A stretch of 30,950 nucleotides of DNA from Phlegmacium glaucopus (Eukaryota; Basidiomycota; Agaricomycetes; Agaricales; Cortinariaceae): assembly GCA_015039465.1 (NCBI GenBank), contig MU130541.1, forward strand, positions 66,019-96,968. The letters are read 5' to 3'. This document shows, in pieces, positions 11,571 through 21,188 of the stretch (position 1 is the stretch's first letter; every line of letters begins with the position of its first letter). The notes under the pieces were generated by a model. That model saw only the letters and a list, made by a program, of their open reading frames with translations, was not told the DNA's origin and made no database searches. The translations under genes were made by a program, and so were the position numbers.

Positions 11571-11777
11571 GGAGTGGAATTTTTAATTTCATGCTCTAAG
11601 TATGAGATACTGGGTGGTAAGAGCCCATATCTCATACTTGGAGCATGAAATTAAAAATTCTACTCCCAACAAAATGTTAAGAATATAAAATATAACATAT
11701 TCTCCCACCAAAACAAATCCCATAAATGAGTTGTTGAAGAGTTCTATACCTTAGAAGTTTCAGCCATCAATTTGGCT
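11460..11777. repeat. Long inverted repeat with 155-bp arms and 9-nt loop
   Basis: The left arm 11460-11614 is matched, in reverse complement, by 11624-11777 with few mismatches. The tip is ATACTGGG and CCCATAT. Transcription across it would give a long RNA hairpin. The left arm continues the last tandem unit, so the right arm looks like a back-copied inverted unit. Confidence 0.85.
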
Positions 11778-12032
11778 GGGGAAACATGCATCCAGAAACA
11801 ACAGTACAAAATCACAAAATTTTATTTATTGTAGCTGATTCACATCCTATTTATATGGATATACATCACTGAAAGTCCCCTCTGGGAGTGTTGTACAGAG
11901 AGGGAGCTCAGTGTCTCAGTTTCTGAGATGTGACATATGTGTGACACATGCCAAGCCAGATGTCACAGGTGACAGGCATTGCCCACCACCACTAAAACGG
12001 CTTGGCTCACTAAACAGGGATCAAATAGGAAC

Positions 12033-13990
12033 ATACTTAGCTAATCGGAACGCCCGAACAACCTTCGAGTCTTCGACCGACCTCTGGCCTTCGGGAGTTG
12101 CTAATATGGCACAAGAATGGAGTTTCGCAATTCACTTTGCACAGCGAATAGGAGCCTAAAGAAACGTGAAAGTCGAAAAAACCAGGTAACGAGATGCCCC
12201 TTGATCTAGTTCAAGTTTGTAACTCAACCTGTCAACCTAGCTCTTTCTGGACCGGAAAAAGCCCAAAAGCGGCAAAACTTGCTGATGAGCCTAATGACAG
12301 GGAAGCTTAAGCTCATGACTATGAACCTCATTTTATGAAGGGAGGATTTTCGCTATTCCACCCCCCAGGTTTCTGTTGTCCTTACTACACTAATCAAATT
12401 GTATCGCACTCAAAATCGCTTGCCACAATGAAAGTACTCCAGTCTCTACCTTTGTTGATGTCCCTCTTGGTTCTCTTAAGTTCTTCATCTGCAAATTCCT
12501 ACAGATTATCAGAAAGCATCGTCGGCCAAGATTTCTACCAGCACTTCAGCTGGGAGGCTGTTGCCGACCCAAGCCATGGACGCGTGTAATTTTGAACCTT
12601 TGTCTTCTTACCTTCCTTTTCATTAATAAACCTCCGTTACAGAAATTATGTCGACCAGCAAACATCAATCGACCAAAACCTGACTTACGCCAGCCACAAT
12701 GCATTCGTTCTTAGGACGGACCACCATAATGTTCTTGATCCGAATGGGCCTGGGCGAAACTCCGTTAAAATCAAGTCCAAGAATGTCTATACAAACCATG
12801 TCGTAATGTGAGTATTCACCTTGGGGATTTAAAATCAAAAATTATGCCTGAATCTCCAGTTTAGTTTCGACCTGCGCCATATGCCACAAGGATGTGGGTA
12901 GGTGCTTCACCTTTACGACGTGGGCATGCAAGTTTTCATAAGATGGTAGAACTTGGCCAACTATTTGGGAATTAGGACAAGCCACGTGGCCTCGAGGCGT
13001 ACGTTTTCATTTCTTCTGACCATAGGACCTTTCATTAATTTCATGTTCACAACTCAGGGCGAAATTGATATTCTCGAGGGAATCAACGACCAAGGGACAA
13101 ACACGGCAACATTACATACCACAGATGGTACACTAAAATGTCCGAATCTCCTCAGCCGCTGACTTATTCCTCAGGATGTACAATGCCTGATGACCGATCG
13201 CAGACGGGGTATGTAGACCCCTAATAAAAAGGGTTCAGAAGTCATAAATCTTTTATGACATTCCTGTTATAGGAAATCGGGTCTGCTGGACTGTAATACA
13301 GAAATCAATGACAACAGGGGCTGCTCAGTCTACTTTGCCGCTGCGAATAGTTATGGGCCTTCCTTCAATGCTAATGGAGGAGGATGGTACGTCTTTGCTG
13401 CATTAACGACGACCGCTGGTCATGGGTCTCTTTCCTAGGTATGCGATGGAGCGCTCTGACAGCGAGATAAACATGTGGTTCTGGCCACGCAGTGGCTCGT
13501 CCATTCCTAATGATGTGGGGGGAAACTCGGATTCTGTAAATCCTCAGAATTGGGTTAGTGCCACAAATTTTCATTACCTCATGAGCCTGACTCCATTTCG
13601 CTGTCCACAGGAAACGCCTTCGGCCTCTTTTCCAAGTACTTCCTGCAATTTTGGTTCTCACTTCGACAAGCAAAATATTCTCATCAGTTTGTCGCTTTGT
13701 AAGTCTTTTCAACTTGAACCCTACTCAAAGTTCTAACTTGCTTCATACCACGTTCGTTGATTTCGTGTTCCAAGGTGGCGATTGGGCTGGGGGCGCCTAT
13801 GGTCAGTCGGGTTGTCCTTCTACTTGTAATGGTGAGTCAATTTATCTTTCGCTCTCAATCGAAATATTTAAACTTTAGGGTCAAGATTTCGTCAACAACA
13901 ACCCTAATTCTTTCACTAATGCGTACTTCGAGTTTGCGTCCGTCCGTGTCTATACATAAAATTATCGCGATATGTTACTATCTTCATAAT
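12033..13990 (+). repeat. Segmental duplication, copy 2 (promoter plus GH16 gene)
   Basis: It matches the block at 8027-9840 in promoter, exons, introns and start of the 3' flank. The left breakpoint lies only about 20 nt beyond the end of the GC-rich transposon (12012). Confidence 0.85.
12428..13959 (+). CDS. Secreted GH16 endo-beta-1,3(4)-glucanase, Lam16A-like (copy 2)
   Basis: Eleven exons (12428-12585, 12643-12807, 12865-12897, 12950-12998, 13058-13127, 13175-13208, 13273-13386, 13439-13553, 13611-13698, 13775-13831, 13886-13959) join in frame to 318 residues. The ATG at 12428 matches copy 1 and opens a signal peptide (about 1-22). The in-frame ATG at 12335 would bury it behind 31 residues and is rejected. 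The catalytic motif is GEIDILEG, with Glu137 and Glu142. Exon 10 is 6 nt shorter than in copy 1. Changes relative to copy 1 include GSSIPNDV for GSWVPDDV and PNSFTNAYFEF near the C-terminus. The last intron again needs the distal AG (13885). All frames are intact, so it is probably active; sequence and promoter similarity suggest recent duplication. Confidence 0.93.
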
Positions 13991-14649
13991 TGACAAGTAC
14001 TCGTTGGATTGGTTTATATTGGGTTTATACACTAATAATATAATCACGTGATGACTGGCTAGTGATCGCGAGGCTTTCCCATAATGAAAATCCTGCCCTC
14101 AGCCAGTGGAGGACGGATGTCCAAATTTGATCCAGCCCCAAGTGCACCATACACGTCCAACTGTGCTCGATTAGAGCGCTTGCTAGAGCCGTCCCCGATT
14201 GGAACCACTCTTTTATCAATTCAACGTGTGGCAATGTTCCGAGCATCACAAGTCTACGGAATCCGGTGACGTCGAGTCCATTCGAGGACAGAAGGAAGCC
14301 AGAAAGGAACCTGTGCGTCTTAAATATTTAGCCTTTTGAGTTCATTCTAACTTGTAGAGGCATATCGATCTGGACTAAATCAGGATTCTTGTGTATATGT
14401 TGCTGCATCATTTGAAGTCGGGCTGCGATGACGTACGGGCCAACAACAATGTGAACTCTGCTCACCTGCCCAGCACCAGTTGTTTGATCAGCCGTATCTC
14501 GAGCTATCTATTGATAAAAATTCTTTTTAAAATTCCGATTGAAGCAAGGAATCGTCCAACATTTCAGCGGGATGCTCGCACAAAGGGCTTTTCTTCACGC
14601 TATCGCATTTCGCATGGGATTGCCAATATGACTGGTTTGAACACCATTT
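13960..14649. other. Intergenic region between GH16 copies 2 and 3
   Basis: No gene is supported. It contains ATAATCACGTGATG (14040-14053), also found upstream of the metallothionein gene. Its last part is the promoter of GH16 copy 3. The frames at 14025-14269 and 14391-14699 lack recognisable motifs. Confidence 0.45.
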
Positions 14650-14657
14650 TATATAAG
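14650..14657 (+). promoter_or_regulatory. TATA box of GH16 copy 3
   Basis: TATATAAG lies 46 nt upstream of the ATG at 14696, which fits a short fungal 5' leader. Confidence 0.55.
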
Positions 14658-14695
14658 AAAGGACTGGTTTGGTTTTTCCCCGTTCTACTGGAACC

Positions 14696-16219
14696 ATGAA
14701 GTCAGTTGTTTTCGCCGCCGCTTTCCTTGCTCTGTCGTCTTTCACCCCAGCTCTCGCGAATATCTATTTGCTCAATAATAGGATTATCGGCCCAGATTTC
14801 TATAATAACTTTGATTGGGAGGCTATAGCGGATCCAACAAACGGACGAGTGTACGTTACGCGAAACCTTTCCCCTAAATTCTATATCGGTGGCTGACTGA
14901 CTTTTTGAATATCCAGAAATTATGTCAACCAGGCCGTCTCCGATAGTCAAAACCTGACCTTCGCCTCATCCGATACCTTTATTTTGCGAACTGATTTTCG
15001 AACTGTTTTGAGTGCCAGAGGCCCGGGACGGAACTCTGTCCGTCTCAGGTCAAAGAACACATATACCACCCATGTTGCTGTGTGAGTACCTATGATCCCT
15101 TTTCTGCATCTTGTCTTTACTTAGAAGAACTACGTTTTGTAGCTTTGATGTTCGTCATATGCCTCAAGGATGTGGGTAAGTGATCCGAAGGACACGAGCG
15201 GTTGAACCAAATATTGAGAGGTTAAACAGAACTTGGCCTGCTATTTGGGAGGTCAAGGGATCCAATTGGCCGGAAGGGGTGCGTCACATGCTGCAATGGT
15301 TTTGATTCGATACGGTATGACTGACGCCTCCTAATCCCAGGGAGAAGTAGATATTGTAGAGGGTGTAAACGACCAAACGGCGAATTCAGCAACATTGCAT
15401 ACAACCCCGGGTGAGTCCTGATCTTGTCAAGTTACGATAACCACTCACTAGACTGTATATCAGGTTGCACTATGCCTCCATCAGGGATCCAGACCGGGTT
15501 TGATTATCCTCTCCGGGTTTGATCCTGAAGTTACCTAACAATGCCCTTTCTAGGACGCCTGGACAGCTTGATTGCAATACAGCCGTAAATAGCAATACCG
15601 GCTGTACCGTCGAGTTTCCAACCGCTCAAAGCTTTGGACCACCCTTCAATAGCAACGGTGGTGGATGGTAAGTTGAGCACATGGCAGGCATTTTGGTTGC
15701 GATAGATACCTAAATATTTTTTGCAGGTTCGCAATTGAACGCACGACCACGTTTATAAAGGTCTGGTTCTGGGCTAGGAATGATAATTCCGTACCTCTAG
15801 ATATCAAGAGCGACTTATTTGTGAACACTGATAGCTGGGTAAATTCTCTTCTTGACTTTGATCTTCAATTGGTCTCACCGCGAAATAGGGAACACCCACG
15901 GCTGCCTTCCCTGACACGTCGTGCGATATACCTGAATTCTTTCAAGAGCATAACATCGTTATAAACTTGACACTATGTAAGTTATCTCACTGTCATAACA
16001 TCGTTTCTTCCCTGATGTTCATCGTCACTCAGGCGGAGACTGGGCCGGTTCCGTGTATAGTCAGGATGGATGCCCTTCTACATGTGTTGGTGAGTCTTTC
16101 AGACCAATTCATTTTTGTTGGGATCACTAAATATTCTGGCCATAGACTTTGTCAACAACAACCCTTCAGAATTTCAAAATGCGTACTTTGATTTTGCATC
16201 GATTCGTGTGTACACGTAA
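14696..16219 (+). CDS. Secreted GH16 endo-beta-1,3(4)-glucanase, Lam16A-like (copy 3, divergent)
   Basis: Eleven exons (14696-14850, 14917-15081, 15143-15175, 15230-15278, 15341-15410, 15464-15497, 15554-15667, 15727-15838, 15889-15976, 16033-16089, 16146-16219) join in frame to 316 residues. The intron positions match copies 1 and 2. The signal peptide is MKSVVFAAAFLALSSFTPALA; the upstream in-frame ATG at 14669 would precede it and falls only 12 nt after the TATA box. The catalytic motif is GEVDIVEG, with Glu136 and Glu141. Family blocks are VFDVRHMPQGCGTWPAIWE, SFGPPFNSNGGGWFAIER, CGDWAG and FVNNNPSEFQNAYFDFASIR. Its last intron uses a simple ATAG acceptor at 16145. The donor after exon 6, GTTTGA, is weak. 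It is clearly older than the copy 1/copy 2 split. Confidence 0.92.
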
Positions 16220-16561
16220 CTCAGCTGGATCCTAGTACATTTCGCTTATTCGAGTTATATATACCTCTATCACACATCTTCTATGATTATATCTTCTGCT
16301 CGAGCCTCTCTACTCTAGGTCGGATAGCACTGGCAGCTAAGTTTCTCTCTAACATAGTATCATCGTCGGAGGCGTTCGTCACCCCACATCATTCAGTTCC
16401 GCCCTCCGTCGTCACTTGATACATTATCGCTCGCAACCTTCCAGTGTTCCACCATCACCTGCAGCGCTCGACTCACCACCACCGTCGTCCCCCTTGCCTA
16501 TATGCACACCTCCCTTGTTGATCTCTTTTTTCCATCCCTATGTTCATCCATTCCGCGTCGT

Positions 16562-17090
16562 CAAGTTGAGTCCCTGTTTACAACCTTGGGAACGGGCTTC
16601 GAGCGGTAAGGGACCAGGGTACGGGAACTCACATACGTCTCTGAAAGATAAGAAACAGAAAAAGATCTTTCCCTGAGTCATGATGGGCGCCTATCGGCAT
16701 GAGCTTACATCACCAAATGCAGCACTTTCCCATATACCATTGGCACGATCAACGTTGTAGTCCGCTATTTTACCATTATGCCTTGTTGGAGGGCTCAGGA
16801 TGCTATACTGACTCCTGAGTATAGCAATTAATGTGACGTCGCGTCGTCCTCCCGCCGGGCGCGCAGCTCTGCCAGCGCTCTTTCTTGTTGGGGGATTGAC
16901 GGTTGATGGCATTGATGGCACAAACATGCAGAAATAGACTGGGAACCCAAAAATAGCATGGCTTAGCTGTTTTTCGGGTCTCCTTTCTCCCCTTATCTCA
17001 CGTCGGATTTCCTGGCGTTTGTAAATGGCTCCTTCCCTCCCTCGCCTTTTTCTCGTTCCTGTTATTAATAATGCGTAGCAGGTACCGTAT
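16562..17090. repeat. Dispersed repeat R, CpG-rich copy
   Basis: About 530 bp match 28347-28968 in the same orientation, apart from a 92-bp insertion in that copy. Shared phrases include CTGAAAGATAAGAAACAG, GAGTATAGCAATTAATGTGA and GGCACAAACATGCAGAAATA. This copy keeps many CpG sites that are CA or TG in the other. No convincing protein was seen. It is probably a transposon fragment of unknown class. Confidence 0.8.
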
Positions 17091-17177
17091 TGTGCTTATG
17101 TATAATAAATAAATTCCCTTTTCAACTAGAATGAGCCAGGGCACACAAGACTAAGTAGGAATGCATGGGAATGTGGC

Positions 17178-17655
17178 TGTCTTCTAGGATGCCTGGATAT
17201 CCGTAAATGGCATATTGATACTGGCTGTACCGTCAAGTTTCCCGTCAATTTTCCAATCTCTCAAAGCTTTGGACCACCCTTCAATAGCAACGGTGGTGAA
17301 TGGTAAGATGGTAGGTGTTTTGGTGTGATAGATGCTTAAATTTTTTTGCAGGTTCGCAATTGAACGCACGACCAGGTTTACAAAGGTCTAGTTCTGGGCT
17401 AGGAATGACAATTCCGTACCTCTATACATTAAGAGTGATTTATTTGTGAACACTGTTACCTGGGTAAATTCTCTTCTTGACTTTGATCTTCAATTGGTCA
17501 GGTTACCACGAAATAGGGAATACCCACGGCTGCCTTCCCTGATACATCGTGCGATAATCCTGAATTCTTTCAAGAGCATAACATCGTTATAAACTGTAAG
17601 TTATTATATTTTCTGTTCGAGTCTCTCTACTCTAGGTCGGATAGCGCTGGCGGCC
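17178..17655 (+). pseudogene. Broken GH16 fragment derived from copy 3 (exons 7-9)
   Basis: It is nearly identical in stretches to 15545-15976, from the acceptor of exon 7 to the end of exon 9. Damage includes a disrupted exon 7 start, GGTGGTGAATGG in place of GGTGGTGGATGG, and an in-frame TAG where copy 3 has Trp in K-V-W-F-W. After exon 9 it skips exons 10-11 and resumes at about 17608 with the 3' flank of copy 3 (compare 16281-16335). It is therefore a partial duplication with an internal deletion. It lies downstream of repeat R. Confidence 0.88.
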
Positions 17656-17703
17656 TCACTTTCACACAGAGAATAACAGTGACTATTGACAACGCTCAGG
17701 CCC

Positions 17704-17796
17704 ATAATCACGTGATGTAATGACCATACATATATCGGGCAGTCACCAAATAAAAGTCAACATAGCAATTAAGATAAGAAGCGCAGCTGGACAGCA
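17704..17796 (+). promoter_or_regulatory. Metallothionein promoter elements
   Basis: ATAATCACGTGATG (17704-17717) contains the palindrome TCACGTGA. ACATATATCG (about 17728-17737) may act as a TATA element about 95 nt before the ATG. Metal-response elements could not be assigned with certainty. Confidence 0.4.
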
Positions 17797-17823
17797 ATGT
17801 CGTTCAAGATCTTTCTTTCTTAA
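17797..17823 (+). other. Short upstream ORF before the metallothionein start
   Basis: An ATG at 17797 opens MSFKIFLS and stops at 17821-17823, six nt before the metallothionein ATG at 17830. If the leader starts upstream of it, ribosomes would meet this frame first. It could dampen translation, or the transcript may begin downstream of it. Confidence 0.4.
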
Positions 17824-17829
17824 ACAACA

Positions 17830-18136
17830 ATGTACACCGTAAGTCCACCCATTTACCGAGAGATACATCTCTTCATTTCTCATCTGCCCTTCTGTATAGA
17901 CCAACACGACCCCTATCTCCACGTAATTTTGCAGTTGCTATCCTTGAAGATAATCTGAAGTTGACTATCTTCCTGCAGTACCAGCGGAATTCCTGTTTCG
18001 CACGCATGCGGCGGTGACGGCTGCACCTGCGGCGCTACGTGAGTCCCTGTTACAATCTTTGTGAGATCCGTCGCTGACCTCAACTATGTTTCTTCTTTTC
18101 AGCTGCCAATGCAAGCCCGGCGAATGCAAATGCTGA
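17830..18136 (+). CDS. Small Cys-rich metallothionein
   Basis: Four tiny exons, 17830-17838, 17900-17922, 17979-18038 and 18103-18136, join in frame to 41 residues. Exon 1 codes only M-Y-T. All introns have GT-AG ends (GTAAGT, GTAATT, GTGAGT donors). The C-terminal half reads CGGDGCTCGATCQCKPGECK followed by a final Cys. Its seven Cys are spaced C-x4-C-x-C-x3-C-x-C-x4-C-x-C, with no aromatic residue in the Cys region, as in fungal copper or zinc metallothioneins. The N-terminal 20 residues are Thr/Ser-rich and Cys-free. It should bind Cu(I), Zn or Cd through thiolate clusters in the cytosol. Alternatives such as a secreted Cys-rich peptide are unlikely because no signal peptide is present. 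It converges on the broken minus-strand gene that follows. Confidence 0.85.
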
Positions 18137-18733
18137 TCGCTATGAATGAAGGAAGATTAAGCTTGCTATGAAATATATATAAGGACAAATGGAATAGGCT
18201 TCAAACCTCCAATACATATATGTAAATCGATGAGAACCAGCAATGTGGTTCATTCACTGCTTCTTTCGTCATGACTTTGGATTTTTGGCACGATCACGTC
18301 TAAGGCTAGGGCGACGAACCTGAAATCATGAGAACAACATATAATTACGTGTGGTCGTCGATGACATGTTGACATATTGTGGAATCTGGGGTCGTGGAGT
18401 TGAACATATAACAGTGCGCTTCGACTCATTTTATATTCCAAGTCCGTGATATTGTTGATGTAAGCTTCTGGACGAGTGAGGCGATCTGCGATGAAGGATC
18501 CTTCGCCAAACAGTGCAATCGCTATGGTTAGTAAGGGATCTCTATTTGTGGACACTTCCAGTGCAAGGGAGGTGTTGCTGATTATATCTGTTCCGTTTGT
18601 GTTGTCTCGGCGGGTGAGGGAGCTGCGGGACGTAAGGTTAGGATCACTCAGGCTACACTTGTCAGTCGTAGCTCTTCTTGCTTACTGAACCCACTCACTT
18701 CAAGTCGATTTTCTGAGGTACACAGTTGAGCCT

Positions 18734-19459
18734 AGTGATGTGCCGGGCCCGGCTTTGAGCCGGAAGCCAGGCCAAGCCGAGCCATTTTAGGCCGGGCCAG
18801 GCCGGGCCATAGGTGACGGCCCAGGAATGGCTTTGGCCCGGCCCAGGATAGCTCAAAGCCAAAGCCGGCGGCTCAGGCCGTGGCTTTAGCACCAGATTTA
18901 TTTTTTTAGTAATGTGGATTTATTATACAGTTTCTTACATCTTAGAATGCACACCGAAAATTCTGAAAGTTATTTGGTTATCACAGTGACATTTTCGTCA
19001 CCCTTCATGGCCGTCGCTTCGGATCTTGTTCTGACCGTGACAAAAATGTCACATTGAAACACAACCAAATAACTTTCATAAATTTTGGTGTGCAAGATAC
19101 AGTCCGTAAAGAATGAAACTGTCATGTTTATGGCAGCGAAAGCTGCTCTTGATTACATAACCAACAATTGAACCACTTTAGATTCCCTTTTCAAAGAGCT
19201 CTTGTGTGATCAACTTTGAATATTTAGTCTGTCATTATTTGATTAGTCTACATCACTAATACCATCCAAATATCTGATTTCCGCGGGTTACCATAATGAA
19301 ATGTAGAAGTACTGTCAAAAGCCGTGGCCTGGGCCGGGCCAAGCCAGGGCCAAGCCGGCTTTGGGGGCTTTGGCTTGGCCCAGGTTTTTGTGAGGCCGGA
19401 GCCGGCTGAAGCCAGGCCAAAGCCGTGGCTTTTGGGCCAAGCCGGGCCGGAACATCACT
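18734..19459. mobile_element. hAT-like non-autonomous transposon with AGTGATGT ends
   Basis: The ends AGTGATGT and ACATCACT are inverted, and GC-rich GGCCCGGC-type subterminal sequence fills about 150 bp at each side. A perfect direct repeat AGTTGAGCCT flanks it (18724-18733 and 19460-19469), so the 8-bp duplication typical of hAT fits with two ambiguous bases. The core (about 18945-19095) is itself an inverted repeat running from GCACACCGAAAATT to AATTTTGGTGTGC, perhaps a nested miniature element. No transposase is present. It interrupts an exon of the minus-strand gene. Confidence 0.85.
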
Positions 19460-19655
19460 AGTTGAGCCTGTCGAGGTTGCAGTATTTAATTGGGTCGCCG
19501 TCAAGTAATGGTCCCGGCAATTTGAAGAAGCCAGCAGTAGTGTTCACAGTGATTTTGAAGAGATCACCTTGTGCCTCAGCTGACGGCTGTAAGGAACGGA
19601 GTTCGTTCACACGAGCAAGCGCACGCACGAAAGATGATTTCCCGTTTTAGAAACG

Positions 19656-20100
19656 TGTCACGTGTGACTTTCCCGTTCTGGGAAAAATCACGCACAGGAA
19701 AAGGAGCATGGGCAGCAACGGGCTCGCGCAAGAAAAATGAAAAATGAAAGCATCTAAAGAGAGTTAGAATGCTCTAAAAATTTAATTAAACAGGATAATT
19801 TTCTAAAGATCAATAACACTAGTAAATTTCATTTCAAAATTTCCTTCATCCTAGGTATAAAAGTAGCAGAGTTTTATTGTAGAAAGGCAGTGGAACAGCC
19901 CACCATTTAGCTAGCCTCGGATCTCTTACATCATTCTCATAAAGAGACTTCAAAAACCTCTTTACCGCATTAATCTCTCAAATATCAAAAACATATTACA
20001 TTTACAATTTCGCAAGTGCTTAATTGTTATTGTGATCGAATATCTTGTGACTACATTGCTCGCACCATCGGAAATTAATATTTCTGACTAACCCTCACCA
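19656..20100 (+). mobile_element. Candidate solo LTR inside an intron
   Basis: The 445-bp stretch begins TGTCACGTGTGAC and ends CTAACCCTCACCA, the TG...CA ends expected of an LTR. TATAAAAG at about 19857 could be its promoter. The flanking 5-mers AAACG and AAAAG match at four of five positions, a degraded target duplication. It lies wholly within the intron 20141-19580 of the minus-strand gene; removing it leaves an intron of about 115 nt, normal for this locus. No internal retroelement region is next to it. Confidence 0.5.
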
Positions 20101-20577
20101 AAAAGTACCTGTTTCGAACCCCGGAACGTTTACGCACTTACACGGCCCTGGTACGAACTGAAAGCCTGAAACTGAAAGATTCAGGTACAACTCCTCGGAG
20201 AAGTCCTGGCGTGTCCGTACTAGTTTCCATGGAGAATTTGTTTGATCTGCTGGCATACAAGCAATGAGACTCCAGTTGCCGTACTCTCTCGGGCTGGCAC
20301 CTGCATAGTTCACATAAAAAGATCCAGGCAACATGTCGCAGTTTTCAGGAAAGTCCGTTTCTGTGATCACTTCTCTTGTTGCAGAAGAATTGATTCGAGG
20401 GAGGAATTGACGGATGACACCGGTATTGTACCCTGAAGGTAGTTGAGCAAGGAACGGGTCCGGAAGCCAGGACATATTTCCCAAAGTGATGCCACCAAGG
20501 ACACAAGACATTGGAGTTGGACGAATGTCACTCTCACTAGTAAAGCTGCTGTGATTGACCACACTACCAGTCCAAAG

Positions 20578-21188
20578 TAGGGATGCCGAAGTCCGGTTCA
20601 GTCCAGTTTGGCGCCTTTTTTGGCGAACTGAGAACCGAACCTTTGGTCCGGTTCAACCATTTGGCCGAACTTTGAACTGAACTTCGGTTCAGGTCCGGTT
20701 CAGGTCCGGTTCAGGTTCGGACCTGTATTTTTTCCCACCATTAATTTATCTTCTTTTTCACATTAAAAATCTCCATTAAATCTTCACTTTCATAAATTCA
20801 TCATTTTGCCTGTTTTAGTAAATTATCTGATGTTTTACAGCTACAATCAGACATCTAGCACAACTATTTATGTTTGATCAATTGATAAGATCACCAAAAA
20901 TGTGTTAGATAAACATGCCAAATATATCCTGGTGCCTACAGACCGAGTTTTATTGCATCAAATGAATGGTTCTGACTCTTCTGAGTCAAATTTGTTCAAA
21001 AATGTTTAGAAATCACAAGAAAATCTGTTATCGGTTCAAACTTGGTTTGAACCTGCCTAATCCTGCTGAACCTTGAACTGGACTTGAAGTCTGGTTCAGC
21101 CAAATTCCAAACTTTGCACCGAACTTTTGGTCCAGTTCTCAAAAGTCTGGTTCAAACTTTGGTTCTGAACTGGACATCAGCAACCCTA
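20578..21188. mobile_element. hAT-like miniature transposon with TAGGGATG ends
   Basis: The ends TAGGGATGCCGAAGTCC and GGACATCAGCAACCCTA are imperfect inverted repeats. Both subterminal regions are rich in GGTTCA/TGAACC words, including tandem GGTCCGGTTCA near 20690-20720. TCCAAAG occurs on the left (20571-20577) and on the right (21194-21200), with five extra bases between the right end and its repeat. No transposase is encoded. It splits an exon of the minus-strand gene. Confidence 0.8.

Larger units (their letters stand above)
10202..11991. mobile_element. Non-autonomous DNA transposon with TGGTGGTGGGCAATGCCTGT ends
   Basis: The left end TGGTGGTGGGCAATGCCTGT (10202-10221) is matched in inverted form by ACAGGCATTGCCCACCACCA at 11972-11991. 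A 7-bp direct repeat CTAAAAC flanks it (10195-10201 and 11992-11998). The 1,790-bp body is AT-rich, nearly free of CpG and has no transposase frame. It holds about seven tandem units and a long terminal hairpin. It inserted into the GC-rich element around it. Confidence 0.82.
10107..12012. mobile_element. Small GC-rich hAT-like element, split by a nested insertion
   Basis: The flanks 10107-10194 and 11999-12012 read as one end-to-end unit once the inner element is removed. Shared phrases such as GGGCCAAAGCCATT, GCCGTCACCT, CGGCCTAAAA and GGCTTGGC also occur, reverse-complemented, in the element at 18734-19459. The outer ends resemble TAGTGATG and CATCACTA in decayed form. No clear target duplication remains. 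Confidence 0.55.

Noticed and set aside
12335..12427. Upstream in-frame ATG for GH16 copy 2
   Set aside because: It would put 31 residues before the signal peptide, and copy 1 has no equivalent start.
16416..16676. 86-codon plus-strand frame rich in Pro/Ser
   Set aside because: It runs across the boundary of repeat R and has no start context or homology I can recognise.
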